64,000 nucleotides of DNA from Hyphomonadaceae bacterium (GCA_023384105.1 JAHDXR010000012.1:62001-126000), one strand, 5' to 3'. Shown: positions 27,825 through 36,468, counted from the stretch's first letter. Notes: generated by a model not told the origin, from the sequence alone. Made by a program: numbers and translations.

Positions 27825-28691
27825 ATGAAGGCCGTGTTCGATACAAAGGCGAGCTCAGCATATGACGATGACGTCACTCGCCGATATCATTTTCCGGGAC
27901 GGTATCTCGATATTGTTTCGAGAACTGTAGGTGACTTTGTCGTATTCCGTGAACCGCGCGATGGCGGAGGGAGCAAAGCGTACTTCGCAACGGCGCGCGT
28001 CGATCGCGTGGAGCCGGACGCCACTACTTCCGGGCATTATTACGCGTTTGTCTCGGATTATTTGACATTTGCCCGACCCGTCCCCTGGCGGGTCAACGGC
28101 CGCTACTTTGAAGGGTCTCTGAGGGCAATCGAGAACGTGCCCCAGGTCGGTCTGTATCTTCGCGGCCGTTCTGTCCGCGAGATAAGTGAAGACGACTATC
28201 GCGACATTGCAATGATTGGGCTTAACAGCGCGATTGAAGCAGCGGGTATTGATCTTGCGCAAGTCAGTCCCGACCGGCGTGTAGCGCAGTGTCTTGTAAG
28301 CAGGCCTGTTCGAGATGCTGCTTTCCGAATTGCGGTTTGCTCCGCATATGACAACCGGTGCGCCTTTCTCGGCTGGAAGATTTGCGATCGGTTGGGGCGC
28401 TTTGAATCGCAGGCCGCGCACGTCCTACCGGTGGCACTTGGTGGACCCGATATCATTCAGAACGGCATCGCCTTGTCAGCGACTATGCACTGGTTATTTG
28501 ATCGACATTTGGTGTCTGTGTCCGACGACTATCGATTGCTCGTGAGCGATGCCGTGCCGTTAGAGGTTCGCCGCCTCATCGAACAGCCGGAGGGGCGGAT
28601 TGAGCTACCGAGAGACAGAGGCTTATGGCCTAGTCAAACCTACCTTGCGCAACACCGGCATAGTTTCGCCATGACGGCGCAGCGGGCATAG
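27825..28691 (+). CDS. HNH endonuclease with PUA/EVE-like N-terminal domain
   Basis: The protein has 288 residues. The C-terminal HNH nuclease (about 165-225) shows YDNRCAFLGW, SQAAHVLPVALGGPDI, QNGIALSATMHWLFD: His, Asn and His at the expected spacing. The N-terminal region (about 20-95), with YHFPGRYLDIVSRTVGDFVV and HYYAFVSDYLTF, resembles the EVE/PUA-like sensor part seen in similar putative restriction enzymes; such domains often bind modified bases. It is the most likely restriction nuclease of the cassette, but a modification-dependent activity is possible too. It is the last gene of the rightward run. Confidence 0.87.
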   Translation: MKAVFDTKASSAYDDDVTRRYHFPGRYLDIVSRTVGDFVVFREPRDGGGSKAYFATARVDRVEPDATTSGHYYAFVSDYLTFARPVPWRVNGRYFEGSLRAIENVPQVGLYLRGRSVREISEDDYRDIAMIGLNSAIEAAGIDLAQVSPDRRVAQCLVSRPVRDAAFRIAVCSAYDNRCAFLGWKICDRLGRFESQAAHVLPVALGGPDIIQNGIALSATMHWLFDRHLVSVSDDYRLLVSDAVPLEVRRLIEQPEGRIELPRDRGLWPSQTYLAQHRHSFAMTAQRA

Positions 28692-28815
28692 CATAGAGGA
28701 TCACGGGCAGCCGAAAGCCCGCGCCTCATCGCCGTGCCTCGCCAACCAACCGGAATCAGCGTTTCTCTCCAATCATGCGCACTAGGTTGTATCCACATCG
28801 CATGGCGACGCTCGC

Positions 28816-29124
28816 GTGAGCGGGCTCGTCGTGCTCGCCTTTGCCGCTGCGGTCACGGCAATCGCCGGCGCCGTGTGTTCGCTCAAAGCGGCTAATATCA
28901 AAAATGAGCGCCTTGCCGTTTACGATATGCTCGAACAGAGCGTCGGCTCCCGCCCCGACAACGCTGCTGGCGACGCGATGACTTACGCTCTTCTGGGAAG
29001 AGAAGATGCTCGCATCGCCGCGAAGAATGCGGCGGAAACTGCGCCCTGGAATCGGGCGGCGGCCGGTCTTGCTATCGTGTCCGCCGTGCTGAGCCTCGCA
29101 GCCGGCCTTATGGCTACAACGTAG
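28816..29124 (+). CDS. Small two-segment membrane protein
   Basis: The predicted protein has 102 residues from a GTG start: a first hydrophobic segment (LVVLAFAAAVTAIAGAVCSL), a central soluble part, and a second segment (AAAGLAIVSAVLSLAAGLMA). There is no recognisable family and no strong ribosome-binding site. It lies 124 bp after the HNH gene and could be a late member of the cassette, as small membrane proteins in defence modules often are effectors. That is speculation. A long minus-strand frame in the same place looks like a shadow. Confidence 0.5.
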   Translation: MSGLVVLAFAAAVTAIAGAVCSLKAANIKNERLAVYDMLEQSVGSRPDNAAGDAMTYALLGREDARIAAKNAAETAPWNRAAAGLAIVSAVLSLAAGLMATT

Positions 29125-29306
29125 CTTCACCTCGTTTCTGCACGTTCTCAGAAATATCGGCTCGCGGCCGCTGTGCATGCTCTTCTCCGCATGCGTCGCC
29201 GTTTGCTCCTTTCCGGCTTCGCGCACCGCCGGTCATTTCTGCGGGCCGGCGGACTCGGAGGGACGGGCGTCAGCGTTGCAGCACACGCTGGCGCCCGTTT
29301 TTCCTC
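29125..29306. other. Gap between convergent element genes
   Basis: This is the 182-bp meeting point between the rightward cassette and the leftward backbone genes of the element. No gene, tRNA or clear terminator hairpin is seen, although termination of both sets is expected here. Confidence 0.4.
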
Positions 29307-29525
29307 TCAGGCAGCGCGCGGCCCGAAGCGAGCGGCTAACAGGCGCTCTGCGTCGGCGTCTTGGGCATGCTCGTGCTTACGCTCACGCGGACCAAGGGTG
29401 CGAAGAAGAATGCACTCCGCGTCGAAATCAGCGCGTGCGTCGGTGCGGTCGCGCTCGGTCTTGGCCGCTTCAAAGCGACGGGCGAAGTTAGCGACAAGAT
29501 CGGAATAGGCTTTGGATGGGGTCAT
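29307..29525 (-). CDS. Small hypothetical element protein
   Basis: This 72-residue soluble, charged, helical protein begins MTPSKAYSDLVANFARRFEA. ATG 29525 is preferred to the in-frame ATG at 29573 because an AAGGAT lies close upstream and the longer N-terminus is not protein-like. There is no known family. It is one of three small leftward genes beyond the iteron array. Confidence 0.55.
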   Translation of the reverse strand: MTPSKAYSDLVANFARRFEAAKTERDRTDARADFDAECILLRTLGPRERKHEHAQDADAERLLAARFGPRAA

Positions 29526-29607
29526 GGCGGCAATCCTTGCGTTGCCGCTGAGTGTCCCATGTGCGGCGAGCAAGACTCAACACCGCACACCGAGATTATT
29601 CTCGCAA

Positions 29608-29832
29608 TCAAAAGCCCTTGTTCGTCGCTACGACGGCCAAGGCTCGCTGCCGGGCTCCCCAGCGCCGGCGCCAAGCTACCAGCAACGCGCTGTCGAACCC
29701 GCCGGCCTCATCTTGCTCTTCGACAATAGCGTGTGCTTCCTCTTCGCCGGCTTCGTCGCGAAGGGCGAGGTCTTCCATTTCATCTAGGAACGCGACGAAA
29801 CGCGGGTCGTCGTCTTCTTGAACGTCTGCCAT
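29608..29832 (-). CDS. Small acidic hypothetical element protein
   Basis: This 74-residue protein has a strongly acidic first half (ADVQEDDDPRFVAFLDEMED, then DEAGEEEAHAIVEEQDEAGG) and a basic end. Acidic small proteins of phages and satellites can be DNA mimics or anti-defence factors; nothing here proves that. No good ribosome-binding site is seen upstream. Confidence 0.5.
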   Translation of the reverse strand: MADVQEDDDPRFVAFLDEMEDLALRDEAGEEEAHAIVEEQDEAGGFDSALLVAWRRRWGARQRALAVVATNKGF

Positions 29833-30086
29833 AGGTGGCGCGGTGCAACCTGCGTGCCGAAGCGATTAACCCTCGCTCGGGGTCCCTGTTGGCCGAGTCG
29901 TCGTCCGGGGGTGGCGCAGAGCCCCGGTTCGTAAGATTTTTCGGCGGCTCCCATAGAGCATCCCTGTGACGGACATTGGGCTTCGCACGGCATTTCGAGT
30001 GAGCACGCGCAAATTGGCTGAACTCCGGCGGCGCAAGTTCGCCATCCTAAGCAATCGCGAAGTTTCGAGTTCGTCGCGGGGCCGTT

Positions 30087-30326
30087 TCAGAGCCCTAGCG
30101 CGATGCGTAGCAAGTCACGCGCGATCAATCGCTGCTCCTGGCGCACGGGCGGGGTTTGCGTGGTCGGAGCCGGCTTCGGAGAAGATTCCTTTGCTGCCAC
30201 GGCGCGGGCTCGGCGCTTGGCGAGCTTGTCTGTCTTTCTCGCGCGGTCGCGGTTTTTTGCACGCCAAGCGGCCTTGCGTGCTCGGTCGCGCGCGCGGAGC
30301 GCTTCTCGAATATCAGGTTCGATCAT
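30087..30326 (-). CDS. Small basic hypothetical element protein
   Basis: The 79-residue protein has a very basic helical core (ALRARDRARKAAWRAKNRDR and onwards), likely a coiled coil or nucleic-acid binder. ATG 30326 follows GGAGTGCCC, a suitable ribosome-binding site; the ATG at 30410 is an alternative. The interval 29833-30086 downstream of it holds no convincing gene. Confidence 0.5.
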   Translation of the reverse strand: MIEPDIREALRARDRARKAAWRAKNRDRARKTDKLAKRRARAVAAKESSPKPAPTTQTPPVRQEQRLIARDLLRIALGL

Positions 30327-30465
30327 GGGCACTCCGTCTCTTCGTCGAATTGATTCGTAATTTGCTTCACGGGCTCGAACGTCGCGGCTCAGAGTCCCCG
30401 CAACCGGCACCGCAGGCGAAGGACCCGCCCATTGTGTCCGTCACACTCGGCCAAGCGTGGAAACG

Positions 30466-30624
30466 GTGCGCGGGTTCGTTTGGTGGTTCGATGCCCAAAG
30501 ACGTGGTGCACACGGTGCGCGGGTAGTTAGTCCCATCAATAGGGACTACTACCCCCGCAAGCCCTGCGCAGTGTGCGCGGGTAGTTGTGCGCGAGTTCAA
30601 AACCAACCCGCGCAACCCGCGCAC
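30466..30624. other. Iteron cluster, probable replication origin of the element
   Basis: The 11-mer GTGCGCGGGTT/A occurs directly at 30466, 30515, 30573 and, with one change, 30587. It occurs inverted at 30605 and 30614. Between copies lies a dyad, TAGTCCC-ATCAATA-GGGACTA (about 30527-30547). The array sits just downstream of the replication gene, in a 237-bp gap without genes. Repeats of one short motif beside a replication protein are typical of iteron origins. The assignment as origin is inference. Confidence 0.7.
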
Positions 30625-30647
30625 ATTTAATGGGCATCGCGAGTCCG

Positions 30648-32837
30648 TCACGGCGTCGCCTCCGACCCAAGCAGGTCGGCGAGCGAGCGCTTGGGGCGGA
30701 CCTTCACAATTGGCACGGGCTTGCGCTCTTCGTTTTTGCCGGCGCCACGGATCAGCCAACCCGCTTGGAGCGCGGCCTTGATCTTGGCCTTCACTTCCGC
30801 CTTGGCCTGCGGATCGTCCAAGTCGAGACCAAGCGCCTGCGCGAATGCCTCGCCAACCCAATCCTTTTTCGAGAGCGCGTGTTCGCGCCACTCCGGCTTT
30901 ACCGACATGGCTGCAACAATCTTCGCGCGCTCGGCGTCCGTGGTGCTGGCGATGTCCGGCGGCTCCCATGCAACGGTCACGCCGATGCGGTCTCCATCGT
31001 CTTTCTCGAAGCTCCCGTTATTCAAGGGGACCGATTTCAGGTGACGCCAGACGGCCGCGCCGAGCGGCGCCAAGTTGGCCTTCCCGGAGTCCACGCGGAA
31101 ATAGGCCCATGCGTCAGACGGGGCGACGCCGAGCTTGGGCGCTTCTTCCGGGCTCATCTTGTTGAGCACGCGGGCATAGCGGCAAGCGGCGATCATGGCG
31201 CCAGCGCCCAATGAATCGTCCACGCGGTAGTCCGTCTGCCCCGGCGCGCCCTTGCGCGTGTGGTGGACAAGCATGACGGCGCAATTCGCTTCCTTCGCGA
31301 TGCGCCCCCACACGCCGCGAACGATCTTGCCGATGGCGTCGTTATCGTTCCCTTGGACCGCATGCGTGGCAATGAATGGGTCCACGATTAGCACGTCAAT
31401 CTTGAGCTTGATCAGCCAAGCGACGAATTTCTTGATCAGCTTCTTATTGAGGATCACGGCGCCGCGGTCGGTGTGCGCGACCACAAGGGGGCTATCCACC
31501 GCCTTGACCACTAGGCGGCCCTCATAGCCTGTGCCTTCAATCTTGGATTCGAATTCGATGCGCGCGGCGTGAAAGCGGCGGTGTTGCTCTTCCATGTCGT
31601 CCTCGGCTTGCCAGTAGCAGACGCGCAAAGGACCGTCCGGCGCGTCGCCAATGAGATTGACGCCGCTAATCATCGCCATCACTTCGCTGACAAGGCATGA
31701 GCTTTTGCCCATGCCGCCGGGGCCAATCGTGGCGCTGACATATCCGCGCGTGTAGGCGCTGCCCGCGTAGAGCATTTGTCGGCGCGGGACCTTAGCCGCT
31801 TCTTTCCAGTCCATGATCGGTAGGAAGGGCGAAGCTGAATTGGAATCCTCATCGCCGAACGAGTCGAAGCCTACATCCGGCGCGGCCTTCCATTCCTTAT
31901 CGCAGGCAGAGCTAATCTCATCCTTGCTAAGGTCGATGATGTCGGGATCATGGGCGACGGTCGCTAGGAATTGCCCATTGCTTTTTCCCGCAATCGCGGC
32001 TTCGCGTGCGTGCTTGTGAATGCGCGCCTTAGCCCACGCGCGATTCAGGGCGCGCTCGGCGTCCGCCTGCCGCTCAACATGCGCCGATGCGTCGGCGTCA
32101 GCTGCCACGGCGTCGGTGAAACCCTCACGATCCTTCGAAAACACACATTCGCGCGCCAGATTAAAAAGCGCCGCCGAGCCGCTTCCGTCCTTTACGCGCT
32201 CGCGGTCGCGGTCCCCGTCCCGCTCGCGGGGCTTGGTGCGCTTGGGGAGCGCGCCAGCATCAAGATCGTCGCAATCGTCAATGTAGCGGCCTTCGGCAAA
32301 CACCGGTGCCGGATGATCCGCGCCGGTCGGGCGTCCATAGAAGCTCGCCTGCGAAAGCGTGAAGCTGGCGTGCTGATCAATCTCGCCGTCGAACAACCCG
32401 TTGACCCAAGATGCGTAGCGGTCACGTTCGGCCGGCTCGCGTTCTGAGCGGAACGGAAGGTATGCGTGCCAAGACGGGTTATCGTGGCTGTAAGAGGCCG
32501 AAGGCACGATTAGCGCGGCAACTTCCGCGCGCTCAAATATCTTGCGGGCGCGTTCCATCGTGATCTTCTTGGCGGCGGCGGATTCGCCATTGCAATCGTA
32601 GTCGATCTCGAGGCCCGTAACCGTCCGCACGTTGGCGTTGTTGCGGAGACTGCCGTGCTCTGAACGCTTGTCGCCATAGGTTTGCAGTTTGATCGAAGGC
32701 AACTGCTCCTTGGTCTCACGTTCAGTGCGCTGAATCTCGAAGCTGAGTTCACGCAAGCTCATCTTGAGTGATTGCTTCGACTTACCCTTGCGGCTTGGGA
32801 AGCGGGTCATTTTCAGCGGCTTATCCAAAGGGGTCAT
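30648..32837 (-). CDS. Replication protein: primase-like N-terminus with RepA/AAA_25-type helicase ATPase
   Basis: The 729-residue protein has a RecA-like ATPase at about 345-560: Walker A GPGGMGKSSCL, Walker B DVLIVDPFIATH and a downstream VMLVHHTRKG, as in RepA-type and phage D5/AAA_25 helicases. The N-terminal 200 residues (TGLEIDYDC, IVPSASYSHDNPSWHAYLPF) resemble archaeo-eukaryotic primase or prim-pol domains used by phages and satellites. The C-terminal helical part may bind the iterons at 30466-30624. Its ATG overlaps the previous stop (ATGA at 32834-32837), so it is translated from the backbone operon. The role is replication of the excised element. Confidence 0.85.
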   Translation of the reverse strand: MTPLDKPLKMTRFPSRKGKSKQSLKMSLRELSFEIQRTERETKEQLPSIKLQTYGDKRSEHGSLRNNANVRTVTGLEIDYDCNGESAAAKKITMERARKIFERAEVAALIVPSASYSHDNPSWHAYLPFRSEREPAERDRYASWVNGLFDGEIDQHASFTLSQASFYGRPTGADHPAPVFAEGRYIDDCDDLDAGALPKRTKPRERDGDRDRERVKDGSGSAALFNLARECVFSKDREGFTDAVAADADASAHVERQADAERALNRAWAKARIHKHAREAAIAGKSNGQFLATVAHDPDIIDLSKDEISSACDKEWKAAPDVGFDSFGDEDSNSASPFLPIMDWKEAAKVPRRQMLYAGSAYTRGYVSATIGPGGMGKSSCLVSEVMAMISGVNLIGDAPDGPLRVCYWQAEDDMEEQHRRFHAARIEFESKIEGTGYEGRLVVKAVDSPLVVAHTDRGAVILNKKLIKKFVAWLIKLKIDVLIVDPFIATHAVQGNDNDAIGKIVRGVWGRIAKEANCAVMLVHHTRKGAPGQTDYRVDDSLGAGAMIAACRYARVLNKMSPEEAPKLGVAPSDAWAYFRVDSGKANLAPLGAAVWRHLKSVPLNNGSFEKDDGDRIGVTVAWEPPDIASTTDAERAKIVAAMSVKPEWREHALSKKDWVGEAFAQALGLDLDDPQAKAEVKAKIKAALQAGWLIRGAGKNEERKPVPIVKVRPKRSLADLLGSEATP

Positions 32838-33145
32838 TGGTCAAACCCATATTCTTCGGCGAAACGCTCGAAGCACTCGCGCTCAATCGTTTCGCTAATG
32901 TCGCGTTCGGAGCCATTGAGTCCCTCAACGCTATGGACCAGGCCAAACGTAATTCCGGCCGGCGACTTGAGAGCGATTAGTTGAAATGCCGTGACGCTCG
33001 GCAGAAGACGCATGAGGCGCGCCGCTTGAGCGGCACACTTGTTAGCGGCAACGCGAGCTTCGCGCTTGGAAACTAGCTTCGCCGCGCGAATGCGGGTTTC
33101 AAAGCGCTTCGCTAGATCGTCGCGGGATGGGGCAATGACGATCAT
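32834..33145 (-). CDS. Hypothetical protein of the element backbone
   Basis: The protein has 103 residues, soluble, with a basic helical first half (RFETRIRAAKLVSKREARVA) and an acidic end (ISETIERECFERFAEEYG). No family is recognised. It overlaps the gene before (ATGA 33142-33145) and the replication gene after (ATGA 32834-32837), so it belongs to the operon. Confidence 0.7.
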   Translation of the reverse strand: MIVIAPSRDDLAKRFETRIRAAKLVSKREARVAANKCAAQAARLMRLLPSVTAFQLIALKSPAGITFGLVHSVEGLNGSERDISETIERECFERFAEEYGFDQ

Positions 33146-33492
33146 TTCTGCGCCTCACGCGAGCGGCGCGCTTCCAGTTCGCGCAAGCGCACTTCGCCAG
33201 AAGCCGGCTTCGTACGGCGGACGCTATTGCGACCACGTAGGCGCACAAAGTCGCGCATGAGCTTCACATCCTTGTGCGACGCGCCGTGCGAAAGAATGCG
33301 GTGAAGGCGCTCGGCGCCGATGGCGTCACCGAGCATGTCCAAGCCCGATAGGTCGGAGTCGCACGCCAGCTTGAGAATCTTCGACGTGCGAGAGAATGCG
33401 GCGGCCTTATTCGTCGCGCGCCAAATCTCGTTGGCGAGTCGTTGCGATGCGCGCGCGGATTCGCTACGTTGCTTTGTCACTGCAATCTCCAT
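33142..33492 (-). CDS. Hypothetical protein of the element backbone
   Basis: The 116-residue helical, basic protein starts MEIAVTKQRSESARASQRLA at ATG 33492; the longer frame upstream is not protein-like and would overlap the previous gene. The segment SKILKLACDSDLSGLDMLGD is a likely helical hairpin. No family is recognised. It is ATGA-coupled to the next gene. Confidence 0.65.
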   Translation of the reverse strand: MEIAVTKQRSESARASQRLANEIWRATNKAAAFSRTSKILKLACDSDLSGLDMLGDAIGAERLHRILSHGASHKDVKLMRDFVRLRGRNSVRRTKPASGEVRLRELEARRSREAQK

Positions 33493-33538
33493 CGAGCGCC
33501 GTTCCCGTTGCCAGCGGGCGCGGCGCTTTCTCTTTGGG

Positions 33539-33898
33539 CTAGCGGAAGCTCGCATCCATTCGGATGACGAACTTCGATAGTGTGCGCGTGTCCGGGTCGA
33601 GCACCCAATCGGGGCCGCCATGGGGAAACGTGATACCGACAGCTTCGGCCTTGGCCCAACGCAATGCGTGGCGCTTTACATCTCGTGCGCTGCGGCTCGC
33701 GAGCGCCCAGGCATCGTATTGCATGCTGGCAAGCGGGACAGGCTCGAAGCCGCGCCCGCACTTCGTGCGACGGAGTGGAACGCAGCCCACGACGTCGCTG
33801 GTAAGCGCGCTGGCGATCTCTTCTGCCGTTGCGTCTTTAGGGAGCGACTTCGCGGCCATTTCGACGCCGCGCATGAGTTGTTGCGGAAGGAGTTTCAT
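33539..33898 (-). CDS. Hypothetical protein of the element backbone
   Basis: The protein has 119 residues with an N-terminal helical part and a C-terminal part with several aromatic and basic residues (RTLSKFVIRMDASFR). It has no known family. Its ATG overlaps the stop of the AlpA-like gene (ATGA 33895-33898). A 46-bp gap separates it from the next gene. Confidence 0.65.
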   Translation of the reverse strand: MKLLPQQLMRGVEMAAKSLPKDATAEEIASALTSDVVGCVPLRRTKCGRGFEPVPLASMQYDAWALASRSARDVKRHALRWAKAEAVGITFPHGGPDWVLDPDTRTLSKFVIRMDASFR

Positions 33899-34116
33899 CG
33901 GCCGCCTCCCACCAACAGCGACTCCGCGTAGGCTTCGAGGTCGCTCACGCGATAGAGCACCTTGCGCCCAAAGCGCATGAACGGCGGGCCATGCTCGGCT
34001 TCGAGATAGCGAAGCTTTTCGAGGTATTGCGGAGAGACGCCAAGCAGCTTGGCGGCCCCCTGAGTATCGACCGCCAACGGAGCCGGCGGCGCTATGGTTT
34101 CAGCGTCGATTTTCAC
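33895..34116 (-). CDS. AlpA/excisionase-like helix-turn-helix protein
   Basis: The 73-residue protein carries a MerR/AlpA-type winged HTH: DTQGAAKLLGVSPQYLEKLR followed by PPFMRFGRKVLYRVSDLEAY. GTG 34116 is chosen as start because GTTGGAGAG lies 5 bases upstream. Proteins of this type act as excisionases or activators in prophages and satellites. It is likely to bind near the ends of the element or its own promoter. The 90-bp gap before it (34117-34206) may hold a second promoter. Confidence 0.85.
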   Translation of the reverse strand: MKIDAETIAPPAPLAVDTQGAAKLLGVSPQYLEKLRYLEAEHGPPFMRFGRKVLYRVSDLEAYAESLLVGGGR

Positions 34117-34206
34117 TTGGACTCTCCAACTGGCCCTGACGGCCATTGGATTGTCCTTCTCACGTATCAGCGCGGCTTTGGGCTATTTCTGCGAACCTGC
34201 AATTGG

Positions 34207-35043
34207 CTAGCCCGCGTCCCTTATGAGCAGCGGTGCCGGCGATCCGTCCGCGTTCTGGGCCAACGTCCATCGCTCCCACTGCCCATCGGAAAGCACTTCC
34301 AGAATTCGCTGTGAGACGGCGTGCGGTGTTTGGACTTTGAACCACAATGGGCGCGGCTGGACCCCTCGCGGGTCTCGTAGGTTGCGGCCTGCAATGGCAG
34401 CGGCTACCTCAGATTCAAATGCGCAGACGAAACGCACAGCGCTATCGGTGCGCTCCTTGCCGTCCTTATCCTCGCGTCGGCGCTTACTCGCCGCGCTGTC
34501 GGTGGGCTTGACCCAGAAGAGGAGATTGAAGACAGCAAGCAGTTGGGCTGTCCACACCATGCGTTCGCGTTCTTTGTGACGCGGGCGCCCACCCGTGGCG
34601 TGACATGCGAGCGCATCCGCTAGCCAACGCTCAAACGCCGCCGCGCCGTCGAAGTTGTCTCGAATGTCGAAGGGAGATGGAATTGGGCCAAGGCGGCCTT
34701 TGCCGGCTGCATTGTCGATTGCCGCCATTACCTTCTCTCGCGTCTGTTGTGTGGGGTTCGCCTTATGACGGCGCCACGCCAAAACCAGCGGATCAAGGTC
34801 ATGTCGTTTTGATAACTGAGGTCCGGCGAATGCGCGATGCGCGGCTTGCTCCGCGAGCGTCTCTAACACCATGAAGCAAGCCGTTTCGACTGCCTCCGGC
34901 GCCGCGATGTCGAGATTGGCGCTGTTCGCGATTCGCAGGATTGCGTCACCATCTAGGAGTCGCGGCGTCGAGCGCGCCCATGCGGCGGCTGTCAGCCGCG
35001 CGCGCATTTCACGCGATATCGGGGCTTCGTTCCATCCGCTCAA
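34207..35043 (-). CDS. Hypothetical protein next to the integrase
   Basis: The protein has 278 residues, soluble, mostly helical, with no motif I recognise. Features seen are a central PIPSPFDIRDNFDG and a C-terminal segment with HAVSQRILEVLSDGQWERWT. Its ATG overlaps the integrase stop (ATGA 35040-35043), so it is translated with the integrase. Proteins in this position sometimes assist recombination or replication control; there is no evidence for either here. Confidence 0.7.
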   Translation of the reverse strand: MSGWNEAPISREMRARLTAAAWARSTPRLLDGDAILRIANSANLDIAAPEAVETACFMVLETLAEQAAHRAFAGPQLSKRHDLDPLVLAWRRHKANPTQQTREKVMAAIDNAAGKGRLGPIPSPFDIRDNFDGAAAFERWLADALACHATGGRPRHKERERMVWTAQLLAVFNLLFWVKPTDSAASKRRREDKDGKERTDSAVRFVCAFESEVAAAIAGRNLRDPRGVQPRPLWFKVQTPHAVSQRILEVLSDGQWERWTLAQNADGSPAPLLIRDAG

Positions 35044-36449
35044 GAGTCGCGGCCGTGCATCGGGATGACCGCAGCGCTTTTGCCGGTCATCTGAGCTTGA
35101 ATTTTGAGTGCGATGGCATCGCCCGCGCGGCGCACCGGGTCAGTTTCAAGATGGCTGTATTTCTGCGTGGTCTTCACGTCCGCATGTCCAAGCAACTTGC
35201 CAACGATGGGCAAACCCATGCCACCGCCGACGCCAACCGACGCGAAGGAATGGCGTAGATCGTGGATTCGCAGATCACTCAGCTTGGCATGTGCCGTGAT
35301 GCGCGCCCAAGGGCGGTGTAGATCGGCGCGCGGGGTTTCGTCCTTCGCGCCCGCCGACTCCGATGCGATCACGTAGCGACCAACGCGCGGAAGACCGGCG
35401 AGCACTTCCAGCGCGGGCGCCGTCAAGATGAGAGGCTTCTTGCCCGTCTTGCTGTCGGGCAGAAACGCAAGGCCGCGCTCGGTATCAACTTGCGACCATT
35501 CGAGATGCAGAATCTCGCGAAGGCGCGCCCCGGTGAAGATGAGCAAGCGCACGGCCGCGACCGCGAACGGATCGACCATGACGTGACGGTTTTTCTCTTT
35601 CGGTGCGTGCTTCGCTTTCGGGCCGGGACGCGGTCCCCACATCAAGCCTTCCGTCTCGGCTAAGCGCAGTGTTTCGCCGAGACGCGCGAACTCTTCCGTT
35701 TTCAAGAAGCGCTCGCGCGAGTTTTCGGGGAAGCGCTCAATCGCCTTCGCCGGGTTGCGGTGATCTTCGGGCAACGCTCCGTGCTTCGCGCCCCATGCGT
35801 AGGCTGCCGCAATCAGCGTAACGGTCGCGTTCGCCGTGCGCGGCTGCGTCTTGCCCATCTCGCGGTGCAGCTTCGCCACATCCTGACGCGTCAGCGCGAT
35901 CGCCTTCTTTCCGCCGAGCGCACCGGGCAAGAGTGGGCTGCTTGGGTCCTTCTTGTCCTGACGCGGCGCGATGAAGCTTTTCAGATACCCCTCATAGAGC
36001 GCCAGCGTCGCCGGCTTGCGCTTGGGCTTCACGTGTTCGTCAAGATAAGCGCGGATCAATTGTGAAAGCGTCTCGGCGCGGCGCGCGGCCTGTCGCTCTT
36101 CCATTGGATCACGGCCAAGGCGGACTTCGGCGCGCATATCCTTTGCGACCTGTTTCGCATCTTCAAGCGTCATGGTGCCAACGGCCGCAATGGTGATGCG
36201 TTTCTTGGGCGCGTCACGGCCGCCGTTCACCGGGCGATATTCGAGGATGAAGGCCGCCTTGCGGGACGCGTGAAAGCGGACGCCGAACCCTTTCACCTTG
36301 GAGTCGAAGAACGTCACGGCCTCGCCCGGTGTGAAGCGCACGCCTGCGTCCGGCTTTCCTTCTTCGGCGCAGAGCGTCACGGCGCGACCGTCGCGGGCTG
36401 CGTCCGTAAGCGCCTTCAATTCGCGGCGTCCAAGGTTGATCGTGGGCAT
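35040..36449 (-). CDS. int: Tyrosine recombinase (integrase) of the element
   Basis: The integrase moves the element between attP and the tRNA-Arg site. The protein has 469 residues. The N-terminal DUF4102-type arm-binding part has SKVKGFGVRFHASRKAAFIL. The core-binding SAM-like domain spans about 120-210. The catalytic domain shows Arg in FTGARLREILHLEW, HDLRHSFASVG, LGHADVKTTQKYSH with His and the nucleophile Tyr. It lies 175 bp from attR, at the usual end of such elements, and is the first gene of the leftward backbone operon. Confidence 0.95.
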   Translation of the reverse strand: MPTINLGRRELKALTDAARDGRAVTLCAEEGKPDAGVRFTPGEAVTFFDSKVKGFGVRFHASRKAAFILEYRPVNGGRDAPKKRITIAAVGTMTLEDAKQVAKDMRAEVRLGRDPMEERQAARRAETLSQLIRAYLDEHVKPKRKPATLALYEGYLKSFIAPRQDKKDPSSPLLPGALGGKKAIALTRQDVAKLHREMGKTQPRTANATVTLIAAAYAWGAKHGALPEDHRNPAKAIERFPENSRERFLKTEEFARLGETLRLAETEGLMWGPRPGPKAKHAPKEKNRHVMVDPFAVAAVRLLIFTGARLREILHLEWSQVDTERGLAFLPDSKTGKKPLILTAPALEVLAGLPRVGRYVIASESAGAKDETPRADLHRPWARITAHAKLSDLRIHDLRHSFASVGVGGGMGLPIVGKLLGHADVKTTQKYSHLETDPVRRAGDAIALKIQAQMTGKSAAVIPMHGRDS

Positions 36450-36468
36450 GGGCGAACTCGCTCTGAGT

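Noticed and set aside
28756-29226. 156-residue minus-strand frame in the element
   Set aside because: The plus-strand frame at 28816 has two clear hydrophobic segments, while the minus frame has no protein-like pattern.
30466-30624. CRISPR array
   Set aside because: The repeats are 10-11 bp, irregularly spaced and in both orientations, which fits iterons and not CRISPR. No cas gene is present.
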